DNA of 64,000 nt from Chengkuizengella sediminis (GTDB lineage Bacteria; Bacillota; Bacilli; Paenibacillales; KCTC-33759), in assembly GCF_010078385.1 (NCBI RefSeq), contig NZ_SIJC01000006.1, positions 62,001 to 126,000 on the forward strand, given 5' to 3'. The position numbers and the translations under genes are program-made. Below are positions 53,645 to 62,015 of this stretch, one piece after another. How positions within the stretch are numbered: the stretch's first letter is position 1; each line of letters starts with the position of its first letter. The notes beneath the pieces are model-generated. The model saw only the letters and a list, made by a program, of their open reading frames with translations. It searched no databases and had not been told where the DNA came from.

Positions 53645-54199
53645 ATGATTGAGTATGAATCACTAATATTGTTTGCCATACCTTGGATAGTTTACAGAAC
53701 TATAGTTTTCGCATTTAAAAAGCCGTTTTCTATTAAAACTGAATTTATTAAAGCTCTATTTTATTTTTCAATAATATTTATTTATTGCTTAACTATATTC
53801 CCTTTTCCTTTTTATGTTTACCCATATGAAAAGGGAAATGCTTTTCAACTTATGAACCTGATTCCTTTTGCAAGTATTTACGGTTCTCTTACACATTTTT
53901 ATTATATGGTTCCTTTAAGAAATATAGGTGGTAATATCCTTTTATTTATGCCTTTAGGTTTTGCTATTCCACTTAGGTATAAAGTAAATAAGCTGTGGAA
54001 AGTCATGCTTATCGGACTCTTCATTTCGTTTACAGTTGAAGTAGTACAGTTATTTATATCAATACGATCATTTGATGTTGATGACCTTATTTTAAATACT
54101 CTGGGTACAATAATGGGGTTAATTGTATATCGACTATTTATATTAGTAACAAAGTCAGCAAAACAAAAAGAAACGATTGATTTAATGAGTAAGACTTAA
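53645..54199 (+). CDS. VanZ family membrane protein
   Basis: A 184-aa protein with five hydrophobic segments. NLIPFASIYGS, NIGGNILLFMPLGFAIPLRY and FTVEVVQLFISIRSFDVDDL with LNTLGTIMGL are the VanZ-like signature. VanZ gives low teicoplanin resistance in enterococci by an unclear mechanism; the role here is unknown. AGAGAG lies before the ATG. Terminator at 54197. Confidence 0.85.
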   Translation: MIEYESLILFAIPWIVYRTIVFAFKKPFSIKTEFIKALFYFSIIFIYCLTIFPFPFYVYPYEKGNAFQLMNLIPFASIYGSLTHFYYMVPLRNIGGNILLFMPLGFAIPLRYKVNKLWKVMLIGLFISFTVEVVQLFISIRSFDVDDLILNTLGTIMGLIVYRLFILVTKSAKQKETIDLMSKT

Positions 54200-54228
54200 A
54201 TCTACAATTGAGATTTAGGCTTTTTATT
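54195..54228 (+). terminator. Terminator after VanZ gene
   Basis: TAAATCT and AGATTTA pair around ACAATTG, followed by GGCTTTTTATT. Confidence 0.7.
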
Positions 54229-54310
54229 ATGTGGAACAAGCACGTAATATGAGGGAAATGTACTTATCTCTATTTGTTGGTAAATTTGTGTTAAACTATC
54301 AGGTATATTT

Positions 54311-54904
54311 GTGTTTAAAGTTATTAATTTCTTTTTTGTATTTCTTTTATTGATTTTGCTTTATGGAGGAATGAAACTATTTGGTGTGAATTTTTACGCT
54401 ACAGGAACTATACCCGGTAATGTAGAGAATGTACTAACTTATAACATTAAAAACGGTAAGGCGATTTTATTTGAGCATAAAAATAGTAATTACTTTGGTA
54501 TAGCAGAAGTAAAGAAATTTGGTCCAATCTATTATTATAATGGAGGAACAGATTTTTATGAGATTGAGGACCGTATGCCATTTAGTGTAGCAGGATATGG
54601 GGAAAAAAATGGAGATTTTACGGTTGCAGTAAAAATCCCTTCCGGTTCCAGTATTAAATATATTTCTTTAGGAAATCATCTTGAACCAGAAGATCCTTTA
54701 AATGAAAGTATATCATTGGATATTGTTCAACAATATTCGGAACAATATTCCGATAGTTACTTATTAAGAGAAGTTGAAGGAAACTATGTCTTTTTCTTAA
54801 CGAATGGTTACTCTAAGCAAACTTGGACTGTAAGGGGGTTTGATGAAGACGGTAAATTGGTTGCAGATAAATTGTTCGGTTCACAGCCAAGATACTTACA
54901 ATAA
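54311..54904 (+). CDS. Hypothetical membrane-anchored protein
   Basis: A 197-aa protein with N-terminal anchor FKVINFFFVFLLLILLYGGM and an extracytoplasmic beta-rich domain (VKIPSGSSIKYISLGNHLEP, ADKLFGSQPRYLQ). The start is a GTG with a weak CAGGTATA upstream. Single-gene unit ahead of an R1 variant. Family not recognised. Confidence 0.6.
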   Translation: MFKVINFFFVFLLLILLYGGMKLFGVNFYATGTIPGNVENVLTYNIKNGKAILFEHKNSNYFGIAEVKKFGPIYYYNGGTDFYEIEDRMPFSVAGYGEKNGDFTVAVKIPSGSSIKYISLGNHLEPEDPLNESISLDIVQQYSEQYSDSYLLREVEGNYVFFLTNGYSKQTWTVRGFDEDGKLVADKLFGSQPRYLQ

Positions 54905-54933
54905 ATTCAATTTTTATCAATTATATATGAATT

Positions 54934-54968
54934 GTTCATCAACAAAATAGCGTGATTCACTAATACTA
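54934..54968 (+). repeat. R1 short variant, diverged
   Basis: GTTCATCAACAAAATAGCGTG, ATTCACTAATAC; left arm and part of the inner loop. Confidence 0.5.
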
Positions 54969-55030
54969 CTTTTGAGAGGATTTGTTAAAATAATACAAAA
55001 TAAGATTATTGAGCTATTGAGGTGAGTAAA

Positions 55031-55507
55031 ATGTTTGACCCTATAACTGACTATGACTTCATAATTTATTCTGATGATAAGACTTCACATATAATGTTTA
55101 CTCTTGAAGAATATTTACATCAGCGATTACCAAGTTTGTCTTGTACAATTGAAGTTTTAGATAACAACTTTAAAGGTTGGAGTATCAATGTCTGGTTTAC
55201 TCTGGATGAATTGCATTCTTTTATTGGAAAGTTAGAGAAATTTAATAAAACAAGGCATGGGAAAGTATGTTTAGAAGCAATGACACCTGAAGATTTTAAT
55301 ATTACTTTTGAGAACTATAATAACAAGGGAGATTTAGTAATTTACTATTCAATCGCAAATAATAAGTATAATTCTAATCTAAAGTTAATTAATACATTAT
55401 CTGGAGGTTTTAAGCTTGACTCTGAATTTCTCTTTAAAATATTGAGTGCTATTAAACAATTAGCTTCGGTGGCAGAACTTGAAATGGATATTGATTTTAC
55501 GACCTAG
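55031..55507 (+). CDS. WapI/DUF6228-like hypothetical protein
   Basis: A 158-aa soluble protein. IMFTLEEYLHQRLPSLSCTI, GWSINVWFTLDELHSFIGKL and SGGFKLDSEFLFKILSAIKQ follow the plan of WapI/DUF6228-type immunity proteins: an N-terminal sheet, a central helix with FxxKLExF, and a final helix. The assignment is by pattern only. ATG 55031 follows GAGGTGA; the GTG at 55022 overlaps it. Single-gene unit. Confidence 0.6.
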   Translation: MFDPITDYDFIIYSDDKTSHIMFTLEEYLHQRLPSLSCTIEVLDNNFKGWSINVWFTLDELHSFIGKLEKFNKTRHGKVCLEAMTPEDFNITFENYNNKGDLVIYYSIANNKYNSNLKLINTLSGGFKLDSEFLFKILSAIKQLASVAELEMDIDFTT

Positions 55508-55537
55508 ACACTACTTGTTAGTGCAAAATAAAATAGA

Positions 55538-55622
55538 TCTTCAACAATCTGGCGCGATTATGGAATAACATGAGTAGAAAATAATCAATCTTTTTTATAA
55601 ACACCAAGTAGTTAATATCCAA
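55538..55622 (+). repeat. R1-L element cut at the next gene
   Basis: TCTTCAACAATCTGGCGCGA, TTATGGAATAACATGAGTAG, AATCAATCTTTTTTATAAAC, CCAAGTAGTTAATATCC; then the similarity stops ten bases before the end of the minus-strand Cys-rich gene. Confidence 0.75.
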
Positions 55623-55631
55623 AGAAAAGGA

Positions 55632-56099
55632 TCAATCTGAATCAATTTTTGTAACTTGACAAGTTGATATAGCTATACTTCCTCCTCCTCCTCCATCATC
55701 ACTAATAACGATACCTTCACCAACGTTAAGAACAGTTCCTTGTGAAATACCACTCCCAAATGATATAAATTCAATACCAACTTCTTGATTAATTAATTTA
55801 ATGAACTCGTTTGTAGCTGGATCCTCACAACAACTGCACTCTCCTTTAACATCCAGTCGCACTGGCTTTAAAGTAGTATCAATGCCTAAAGTATCACTTC
55901 TGACTGCAGTGACATTACATATGGCATAAAACCCTGCAGAAGTATCTGCTATAAAATTATCAACAGAAAGGATTGTAATATTAAATTCATTACTAACAGG
56001 TGTAATAATTTGGACATCCGTTTGACCTACTAATTGTTGCATCACACACTGCATTGGACAAACACAACAATCACAGATCGTTCTGTCAAACTGTCCCAT
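55632..56099 (-). CDS. Cys-rich probable spore-surface protein, paralogue
   Basis: A 155-aa protein. GQFDRTICDCCVCPMQCVMQ at the start and GECSCCEDPATNEF in the middle match the gene at 38613. Between them lie strands such as NITILSVDNFIADTSAGFYA. It ends with a Gly-run (SDDGGGGGSIAIS). ATG 56099 has GGAGGTG; the frame from 56129 overlaps the promoter. The promoter is the same type as that of the paralogue. Likely a spore coat or exosporium component, by inference. Confidence 0.7.
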   Translation of the reverse strand: MGQFDRTICDCCVCPMQCVMQQLVGQTDVQIITPVSNEFNITILSVDNFIADTSAGFYAICNVTAVRSDTLGIDTTLKPVRLDVKGECSCCEDPATNEFIKLINQEVGIEFISFGSGISQGTVLNVGEGIVISDDGGGGGSIAISTCQVTKIDSD

Positions 56100-56131
56100 A
56101 AATTCACCTCCATTCGAGATTACGTTCATGT

Positions 56132-56164
56132 TATTTTATGCGGTAAGATATCGATTGGATTGGA
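56132..56164 (-). promoter_or_regulatory. Mother-cell-type promoter of the Cys-rich paralogue
   Basis: On the minus strand: TCCAATC (56164-56158), 17 bases, CATAAAATA (56140-56132). Further upstream ACAAATGCGGATTTTTTA lies near 56195-56213, as before the other paralogue. Confidence 0.6.
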
Positions 56165-56634
56165 CGAAAGACTAATATAGATACCTTCGTTATAAAAAAT
56201 CCGCATTTGTTTTTGTCAATATGTAATAAGATTAAAATACGCAATACACAGATGCTTTGATCAATAAGACCCATAATCAGCCTGCTTAACTATATCACTT
56301 GTATTTATAATAGAACATAGAGCAGACTTTTTCCGAAAAATAAATAGATGTAATTTTACCCCTATTTCAGAAACAAAAATTGAGATTATTTGGAGGCTAA
56401 GTATTAAAATGTTGGTGGATTTTTTAAGTTGCCCCAAAAAGAACGAATCGTTGCCGTATCCCTAATCTTTAAAGATAATTGAAACTTTTACCTGTTAATC
56501 ACGTACCTAGACTATTGGGGAGATAGAAGGGAGAGTGCTTTGAGGATGTCGAAGCAATATTTTTGTTAAGCGTTTTTATCGTATCTAAAAAAAAATAACA
56601 ATCTTAATAAATCTCAAAGAGGATGTGATATTGT
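56165..56634. other. Gap with a lone MITE-type end
   Basis: The minus strand at 56463-56421 reads GGGATACGGCAACGATTCG then TTCTTTTTGGGGCAACTTA, the terminal repeat of the MITE at 15137 and of 12953. No partner end is nearby and no gene is seen. Confidence 0.55.
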
Positions 56635-58185
56635 ATGAGGAAAAGAAAAGCTTTTTTTCTGCCGTTTATTTTCACACTATTCATAATTGGTTTATTATTA
56701 TATTTAGATCTTCAAGATGAAACGTCTATCCCTAGCGAAGGGTGGAGCCGTTCGTTGACACTGCCAGTACAAGAGGACTATATTAGTAAACCGTTTATAC
56801 TCGAAGATGGAGATTTATATCACATTTATTCTCCTACAAACAAAGACGTGTCTCATCTAGTCGTAGATGAAAGTCTTGAGGTGCAGTCACATGTAAAGTT
56901 GCCTGTTATTGTTCCATCAAGCTCTAATATGTGGGCAGTTAGAAATGAACTCATCTTTATCAAAAATAATACAATTCAAAAATATGACGGAGACTCAATT
57001 ACCGAGTTAGAGCATAATGTTGAAGGGCTTGTTGCTAATCAAGATCAAGTTGTTTTTTGGCAAGAGCAAGAGTTACATGTATTAAACCCTACTACATTAG
57101 AGAACAAACAGCTTTTCGAAACAGCGCATCCTATTTATGATGTACTTATTGATGACAAAACAAATTCTGTACTAATACTTACGAGAGAAGATAACATTCA
57201 TTTAGGTGTTACTTTTTTACTAAATAAAAACGACAAGTTTGAAGTGAGCAATTTATCACCTATTACGATTAGTGACCGTGATGATATTACTAGTACTTCG
57301 TTTGCAATACATAACAGAGAGATTGACATTCTAATTGGTACTACAGCAATTGAAGCAGGTTTGAGAACGTATCATACTTATCATACAATTGCAAATGTAG
57401 ATAACGCTTCAACAGAAACAAATACAACGAAACTAACTATTTATGAAGAAGGATCTAATCGAAAGATTGATGATGCCCAAAACCTAGTTATTACCAATAA
57501 AGAGGGCGTTCCGACAATTATTTTTTCTGCTAAAGGGAAATCTGGTAAACAACGCGAGAATGCTAACATTTATGAGGCATATAATGAGGATGATCAATGG
57601 TTAGCTCAAAGAAGAAGTACATCTCGATATCTGTCTAAAAAAGCACAATGGTTAAATGATGAATCTCTCATATGGATTGAGTTTACTGGGGGAGAATACA
57701 CTCTTTATGGAGCATCTATGAATGAAGAGGCTATTAACAATAGTATGAAAACGACAAAGAAAGATTGGCTTTTTGCAGTATCAACAACAATAACAGGGTT
57801 ATTTACTAGTGGTTTTACAATATTTATCATTGGAATATGGATTGGACCACCTCTGGGATACCTATTCGTGGTATATATTGTGAATAAAAGGATTTTTGAT
57901 CGGGATGAAGTGAAATGGTTGGAAGTTACTTCTATATTAATCTATTTAATTGGACAGATAATTCTAAATCAATTTGTTTTGAATGATTCGATGAATTTAA
58001 AAACACCTCTAGGTCTGTCCTTTTTTGGTAGTGGTATAGTGACGACTTTAGTCATTTTTACTCTTACATTTATGGTGTACAAATTAGCAAGAAATAAAGA
58101 GTGGGGATTATTTGGGGATATTTTCTATTTTATAGGAATTAATCTATTATTCTCTACTTTGATCTATGAGTCTACTATCATATAG
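56635..58185 (+). CDS. Large membrane protein with extracytoplasmic domain
   Basis: A 516-aa protein. The N-terminal anchor is residues 7-25 (FFLPFIFTLFIIGLLLYLDL). Residues 40-370 are an outside domain of repeated short strands (VRNELIFIKNNTIQKYDGDS, VLIDDKTNSVLILTREDNIH), likely a beta-propeller. Four membrane segments follow at about 380-405, 436-455, 463-485 and 493-512. Family not recognised; a sensor or transport-associated role is possible. ATG follows AGAGGATG. Confidence 0.7.
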   Translation: MRKRKAFFLPFIFTLFIIGLLLYLDLQDETSIPSEGWSRSLTLPVQEDYISKPFILEDGDLYHIYSPTNKDVSHLVVDESLEVQSHVKLPVIVPSSSNMWAVRNELIFIKNNTIQKYDGDSITELEHNVEGLVANQDQVVFWQEQELHVLNPTTLENKQLFETAHPIYDVLIDDKTNSVLILTREDNIHLGVTFLLNKNDKFEVSNLSPITISDRDDITSTSFAIHNREIDILIGTTAIEAGLRTYHTYHTIANVDNASTETNTTKLTIYEEGSNRKIDDAQNLVITNKEGVPTIIFSAKGKSGKQRENANIYEAYNEDDQWLAQRRSTSRYLSKKAQWLNDESLIWIEFTGGEYTLYGASMNEEAINNSMKTTKKDWLFAVSTTITGLFTSGFTIFIIGIWIGPPLGYLFVVYIVNKRIFDRDEVKWLEVTSILIYLIGQIILNQFVLNDSMNLKTPLGLSFFGSGIVTTLVIFTLTFMVYKLARNKEWGLFGDIFYFIGINLLFSTLIYESTII

Positions 58186-58376
58186 AATGTCTGTAATGTA
58201 GTTTTGAAAATAAAATTTGATCAAAATAATCTAGTAAACATACAAGCTATCGTTTATGAAAAATCATATTTTAAAAAAAGATTGATCAAAACATAAGATT
58301 TTCTGTACAGAAGATGACATGTTTTTATAAAAATTTTGATTATTTCCAACTCAAAACCTTATTAAACCATGGGATT

Positions 58377-58417
58377 AAAAATAATATCATACTAGTTTTG
58401 ATATTATTTTTTTTTAA
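58377..58417 (+). terminator. Terminator
   Basis: Perfect 12-bp arms AAAATAATATCA and TGATATTATTTT with a T9 run. A fragment like the R1-L interior (AAAGATTGATCAAAAC) lies before it at 58277. Confidence 0.75.
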
Positions 58418-58535
58418 CAGTGTTCTATTTCAGTGCAACTTTATTTTAAAATTACACTTGAAATAATTATTACTATAGTAAATGACAGGGTTGTTGAGAA
58501 GAAGTACAAATAGAAATTAGAGAGGGAGAAATCTA

Positions 58536-58976
58536 ATGATAACCAATGAACATAATGCACAAAATGTTTTTTTACCACCAAAACATATTATTTCAGCAGC
58601 GACTATTGTACTTAATGATCAAAGGGAGATTTTATTAACTAAAGGTCCATGGAGGGGATGGGAAATGCCTGGGGGACAAGTTGAAGAAGGAGAGTCATTG
58701 AAAAGAGCTGCAATAAGGGAGACTAAAGAAGAAACTGGAATAGATATTGATGTATTAAAATTTTGTGGGGTATTTCAAAATGTAAGCGGTTCTATTTGTA
58801 ACACAATGTTTTTAGCTAAACCAATTGGAGGAGAACTGACAACTTCCTCTGAAAGCTTGGAAGTAGGTTTTTTTCCTATTGAGGAAGCTTTAGAGATGGT
58901 AACTTGGAAAAACTTCAGACAAAGAATAGAATATTGTTTGAATGAAAATATGCAACCATTTTTAATAGAATTTTGA
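58536..58976 (+). CDS. Nudix hydrolase
   Basis: A 146-aa protein. GGQVEEGESLKRAAIRETKE then EETGIDI is a complete Nudix box near residues 46-68, after GPWRGWEMP. The ATG has GAGGGAG upstream. A GNAT gene and a histidine phosphatase gene follow in the same direction, as a loose group with separate leaders and without R1 between. Confidence 0.9.
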   Translation: MITNEHNAQNVFLPPKHIISAATIVLNDQREILLTKGPWRGWEMPGGQVEEGESLKRAAIRETKEETGIDIDVLKFCGVFQNVSGSICNTMFLAKPIGGELTTSSESLEVGFFPIEEALEMVTWKNFRQRIEYCLNENMQPFLIEF

Positions 58977-59125
58977 GCTAAATTTATGCAATTATTTTGA
59001 AATAATTAGGATTTTATACTACCCCTTATTTTATTTGATGAGATATTGTTTAAAAACTCTATACACATTGCATTAACTGCGCAATAGGTAGCATTAGTAT
59101 ATAACTATGTTAGGGGAGAAAATTA

Positions 59126-59683
59126 GTGAGTGTAAAGGTTCCCACACTAATCGGAGAATTAGTTAAACTAAGACCACTTAACTATAACACTGATCATATA
59201 GCTTGGTTTGAAGTCGAACAAGACGAAATTATGCATGAATGGGTAGGTAATTCAGTTCCAACATCATATGATGAGGTGAAACAATATTTGTATGATCTAT
59301 ATCCTAAACATTTTATGATTTGGATGATTGAAGAAAAAAAGAGTAATAAGGTAATTGGAATGATGCGAATTAGTCATCCTCAATATAATGAAGAAAAGTT
59401 AGTAGCAGGTGACTCACAAAGGTTACATTCCTGCTATTGGCGTAAGGGATTTATGAAAGAATCTCGCAAGTTGATTTATGATTATGTGTTTAATGAATTA
59501 AAAGTAGATATTTTATATGCAGACGTTTGGGAAGGGAATATTAATTCTAGTAAATCCTTAGAATTTGTTGGCTATCAATTAATAGACATACAAAGAGAGT
59601 ATTTTAAAAAGTATGATCGAATACAAAACAAATTATACTACCAACTACAATTAAGGTACTTTAATAATAAGAAATATACATAA
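59126..59683 (+). CDS. GNAT acetyltransferase, RimJ/RimL-like
   Basis: A 185-aa protein, GTG start after AGGGGAG. LIGELVKLRPLNYNTDHIAW is the usual start of RimJ/RimL-type members; SCYWRKGFMKESRKLIYDYV is motif A, with CYWRKGFM in place of the common YWGKGYA; VWEGNINSSKSLEFVGYQLI is motif B. Substrate unknown, possibly a protein N terminus or antibiotic. Confidence 0.85.
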   Translation: MSVKVPTLIGELVKLRPLNYNTDHIAWFEVEQDEIMHEWVGNSVPTSYDEVKQYLYDLYPKHFMIWMIEEKKSNKVIGMMRISHPQYNEEKLVAGDSQRLHSCYWRKGFMKESRKLIYDYVFNELKVDILYADVWEGNINSSKSLEFVGYQLIDIQREYFKKYDRIQNKLYYQLQLRYFNNKKYT

Positions 59684-59752
59684 AAATGGTGATTAATACT
59701 TATTATTTTAATCCTATCTAGTTAAGAAGTAAGATACTTTATCATTTAATGA

Positions 59753-59790
59753 AGGTTCCTAAGCTGATGGGCAGCTTAAGGAATCCCAAA
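59753..59790 (+). other. Hairpin before the phosphatase gene
   Basis: GGTTCCTAAGCTG and CAGCTTAAGGAATCC pair with two unpaired bases. It lies about 40 bases before the histidine phosphatase start and has no U-run, so it may act in the leader. Confidence 0.4.
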
Positions 59791-59831
59791 CACAATATGT
59801 TGAAAATTCACCAGCTTTCAAGGAGGCTATT

Positions 59832-60446
59832 ATGAAAACTTTTATTTACATGGTGAGACATGGGGAATCACCGAAGACTGAAGGAAATGAAAGAAAAAGA
59901 GGGTTAACTGATAAAGGGAAATCAGATGTTTATCGAATAACTGAATTATTGAAAGGAGAGGGGATTGATGTTTTCGTTTCAAGTCCATACCAAAGGGCGA
60001 TCCTAACCATCAAGGAGTTAGCTCGATGTTCAGGACAAGAAATTTTAATATTTGAAGATCTTAAAGAAAGAATTTTTTCTAATGAAGACAACAGAATATG
60101 CGATAAGGAATTACTCCCTTTGTTGAAGAAATCGTTTTCTGATCCAAACTTTGCTCTAACGGGAGGAGAGTCTAATACAGTTTGTCAGAACCGAGCTGTA
60201 ACGGTTTTGAAAGAATTATTAAAGAATTATCAAGGACGGAAAGTAGTATTAGGTACTCATGGAGCTGTAATGACTTTAATGATGGGGTATTATGATAATC
60301 AGTACGATTTGAATTTTTTACTACACACAACCAAACCAGATGTATACAGAATGGAATTTAATGGTCAGGTATTAGTAGAGGTTAAAAGAATGTGGAATAC
60401 CCTTTTACTTTCATCTTCTGCAAAACCAGCCAATAGTTGTCAATAA
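59832..60446 (+). CDS. Histidine phosphatase family protein
   Basis: A 204-aa protein. YMVRHGESPKTEG carries the catalytic RHG, SSPYQRAILTIKEL the second Arg, GGESNTVCQNRAV the acid, and LGTHGAVMTLMMGY the second His. The tail KPDVYRMEFNGQVLVEVKRM is shared with the Nudix-linked phosphatase at 11378 in pattern and, at DNA level, with the broken copy at 51935. AAGGAGG precedes the ATG. Confidence 0.9.
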   Translation: MKTFIYMVRHGESPKTEGNERKRGLTDKGKSDVYRITELLKGEGIDVFVSSPYQRAILTIKELARCSGQEILIFEDLKERIFSNEDNRICDKELLPLLKKSFSDPNFALTGGESNTVCQNRAVTVLKELLKNYQGRKVVLGTHGAVMTLMMGYYDNQYDLNFLLHTTKPDVYRMEFNGQVLVEVKRMWNTLLLSSSAKPANSCQ

Positions 60447-60614
60447 TTTAATAAAAACTAAAAATGTTTCATGTTATATATGCTCCCTTCTTAAAGAAGA
60501 GCGCCTTTTAGATTGGCTATCTGGAATTGAAACATTGATGAAAGTTAGAAATTACTAGATAATATTAGCACGGTAGCTAATGTAAAGATTTTGTGGAGGT
60601 GAAAGTTTTTATCT

Positions 60615-60806
60615 ATGATTATAATGATAATATCTGAGTTCATTAGTATATATTTCATGCCCATTTTAGCAACTATATTTTGTCTTAATCTTGTAGAAAT
60701 AATAAAAAAAGTTAAGATAGATCAACCAACTACCGCTAACACATTCTGGTTAACAACATCTTTTATATTAATAGTTTGGAGCATTGCTGTCTCTTCAATT
60801 TCTTAG
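60615..60806 (+). CDS. Small two-span membrane protein
   Basis: A 63-aa protein with segments EFISIYFMPILATIFCLNLV and TFWLTTSFILIVWSIAVSSI joined by a basic loop IIKKVKIDQPT. GGAGGTGA lies 13 bases before the ATG. Unknown function. It is followed by a degenerate R1. Confidence 0.5.
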   Translation: MIIMIISEFISIYFMPILATIFCLNLVEIIKKVKIDQPTTANTFWLTTSFILIVWSIAVSSIS

Positions 60807-60851
60807 ATGATTTTGGATATAGCAGTACATGAACTATAGAAAAATGAAACA

Positions 60852-60915
60852 AAGCAATATGTCTCATTTCTCTAATAGGAGAAGTGCTTTTCTTTATGGT
60901 AAGGGTTATCTTGTT
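60852..60915 (+). repeat. R1 element, degenerate
   Basis: AAGCAATATGTCTCATTTCT, CTAATAGGAGAAGTGCTTTT, CTTTATGGTAAGGGTTATC. The inner part is well kept; the arms are diverged. Confidence 0.6.
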
Positions 60916-61008
60916 TAATAAAGTAGAAAAAAATGTTAACTTACATTCTTTCATAATTAGCGGATATAAGGAGGACTTGTAAAGAAAAATTCTCATAGAT
61001 ATTCCTCT

Positions 61009-61542
61009 TTACAATAATTGCATTGTTGTCACACATGTCCCATCTGTTTTAAAAGTAGAGAGGTTGCTTTCTGCAATTTTGCCATCGTACTTTATTCTTA
61101 CTTGGTATTCTTTGTCTCGTGGTAACCACATATCAAGAAAGCCGTTCTTCCCAGATACTATACTTTCCTCAACGATAACATTCCCTGTTGAATCTTCTAT
61201 TACAACATCAAATGTCTCATTTGCCAGTTCACCTTGACAGCTAGTCAAGTTATGGGTAGTGCATGGGTGTGTCTTGTCTATATACGGTGCAATTGAAATG
61301 AAGAATTCGTCTTCTGGTAAATCATACGTACGTTCTTCCTGATTAGTATTCTTTACAATCAGATATTCAGATGTGATGGATGCAGTCTCGACCTCAATGT
61401 TACCTGCACTGTAGTCATAAACTAGATCTTTAATAGACTGTGAATCCATTTCTTGTTGTTTTTGTGTTTGTGCCACATCTTCACCACAAGCTGTTAATAG
61501 AAGAGTTGTTGTGAGAGCTACAAGTAAACGATTTATTTTCAT
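61009..61542 (-). CDS. cueP: CueP-like copper-binding lipoprotein
   Basis: A 177-aa lipoprotein: lipobox LLTAC with Cys 19. The CueP signature follows: LPEDEFFISIAPYIDKTHPC then HNLTSCQGELANETFDVVI, NGFLDMWLPRDKEYQVRIK and the end FKTDGTCVTTMQL. Three conserved Cys (HPC, TSC, GTC) and nearby His bind copper in Salmonella CueP; Gram-positive forms are membrane anchored. It likely buffers or reduces copper at the cell surface. It stands alone on the minus strand. Confidence 0.85.
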   Translation of the reverse strand: MKINRLLVALTTTLLLTACGEDVAQTQKQQEMDSQSIKDLVYDYSAGNIEVETASITSEYLIVKNTNQEERTYDLPEDEFFISIAPYIDKTHPCTTHNLTSCQGELANETFDVVIEDSTGNVIVEESIVSGKNGFLDMWLPRDKEYQVRIKYDGKIAESNLSTFKTDGTCVTTMQLL

Positions 61543-61781
61543 AGATATGCACTCCTTAAAAGTTTCTAAACAATATTATATAGTAAATTTTTTTAATTAG
61601 AATAAGAAGGAATAGTTTATCACTGAAATGTCACAATTCAGGTAAAATTATAAATTTGAAATACAGTCACGATGTTTATTAAAAGATGCGACATAATACC
61701 TAAAAGTTGAATCTACTTGACAAATGGGTACTTAATTGAAGTTTTCTCTTGAATTTTTCAAATATTTATCTAATATATCAA

Positions 61782-61806
61782 TCTTCAGCAATCTGGCGCG
61801 CTTCTT
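61782..61806 (+). repeat. R1 left arm abutting a gene remnant
   Basis: ATCTTCAGCAATCTGGCGCG, then directly the end of an Rrf2-type remnant. Confidence 0.7.
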
Positions 61807-61915
61807 AATGTGTAACCACCAGATTTTCCTTCTATAACTTCAACCCATTTTGCATCAACTAATTTAGCTAAAATTTTACGAATAAAACTTGATTGTCTTT
61901 TACATTCTACTTGAA
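61800..61915 (-). pseudogene. Rrf2-type regulator fragment
   Basis: The minus strand reads SSFIRKILAKLVDAKWVEVI then EGKSGGYTLRS, the recognition helix and wing of an Rrf2-family regulator. Both ends of the gene are missing; the 3' side stops at the R1 left arm. Confidence 0.65.
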
Positions 61916-62015
61916 AAACATGTATCTTCTATAGCAAATAAAAATGCAAGTGTCAAAAGTTAATGATAAAATAGGTTAAACCATTTCTAGAATGACATGA
62001 AGAGGAGGAATAGGA

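Noticed and set aside
7882-61806. Reading R1 as CRISPR repeats
   Set aside because: Spacing is hundreds to thousands of bases with genes between, so there are no spacers of uniform length.
7882-61806. Calling R1 a proven integron attC site
   Set aside because: No integrase is in the window, and the GTTRRRY core is not kept in most copies; only the layout is similar.
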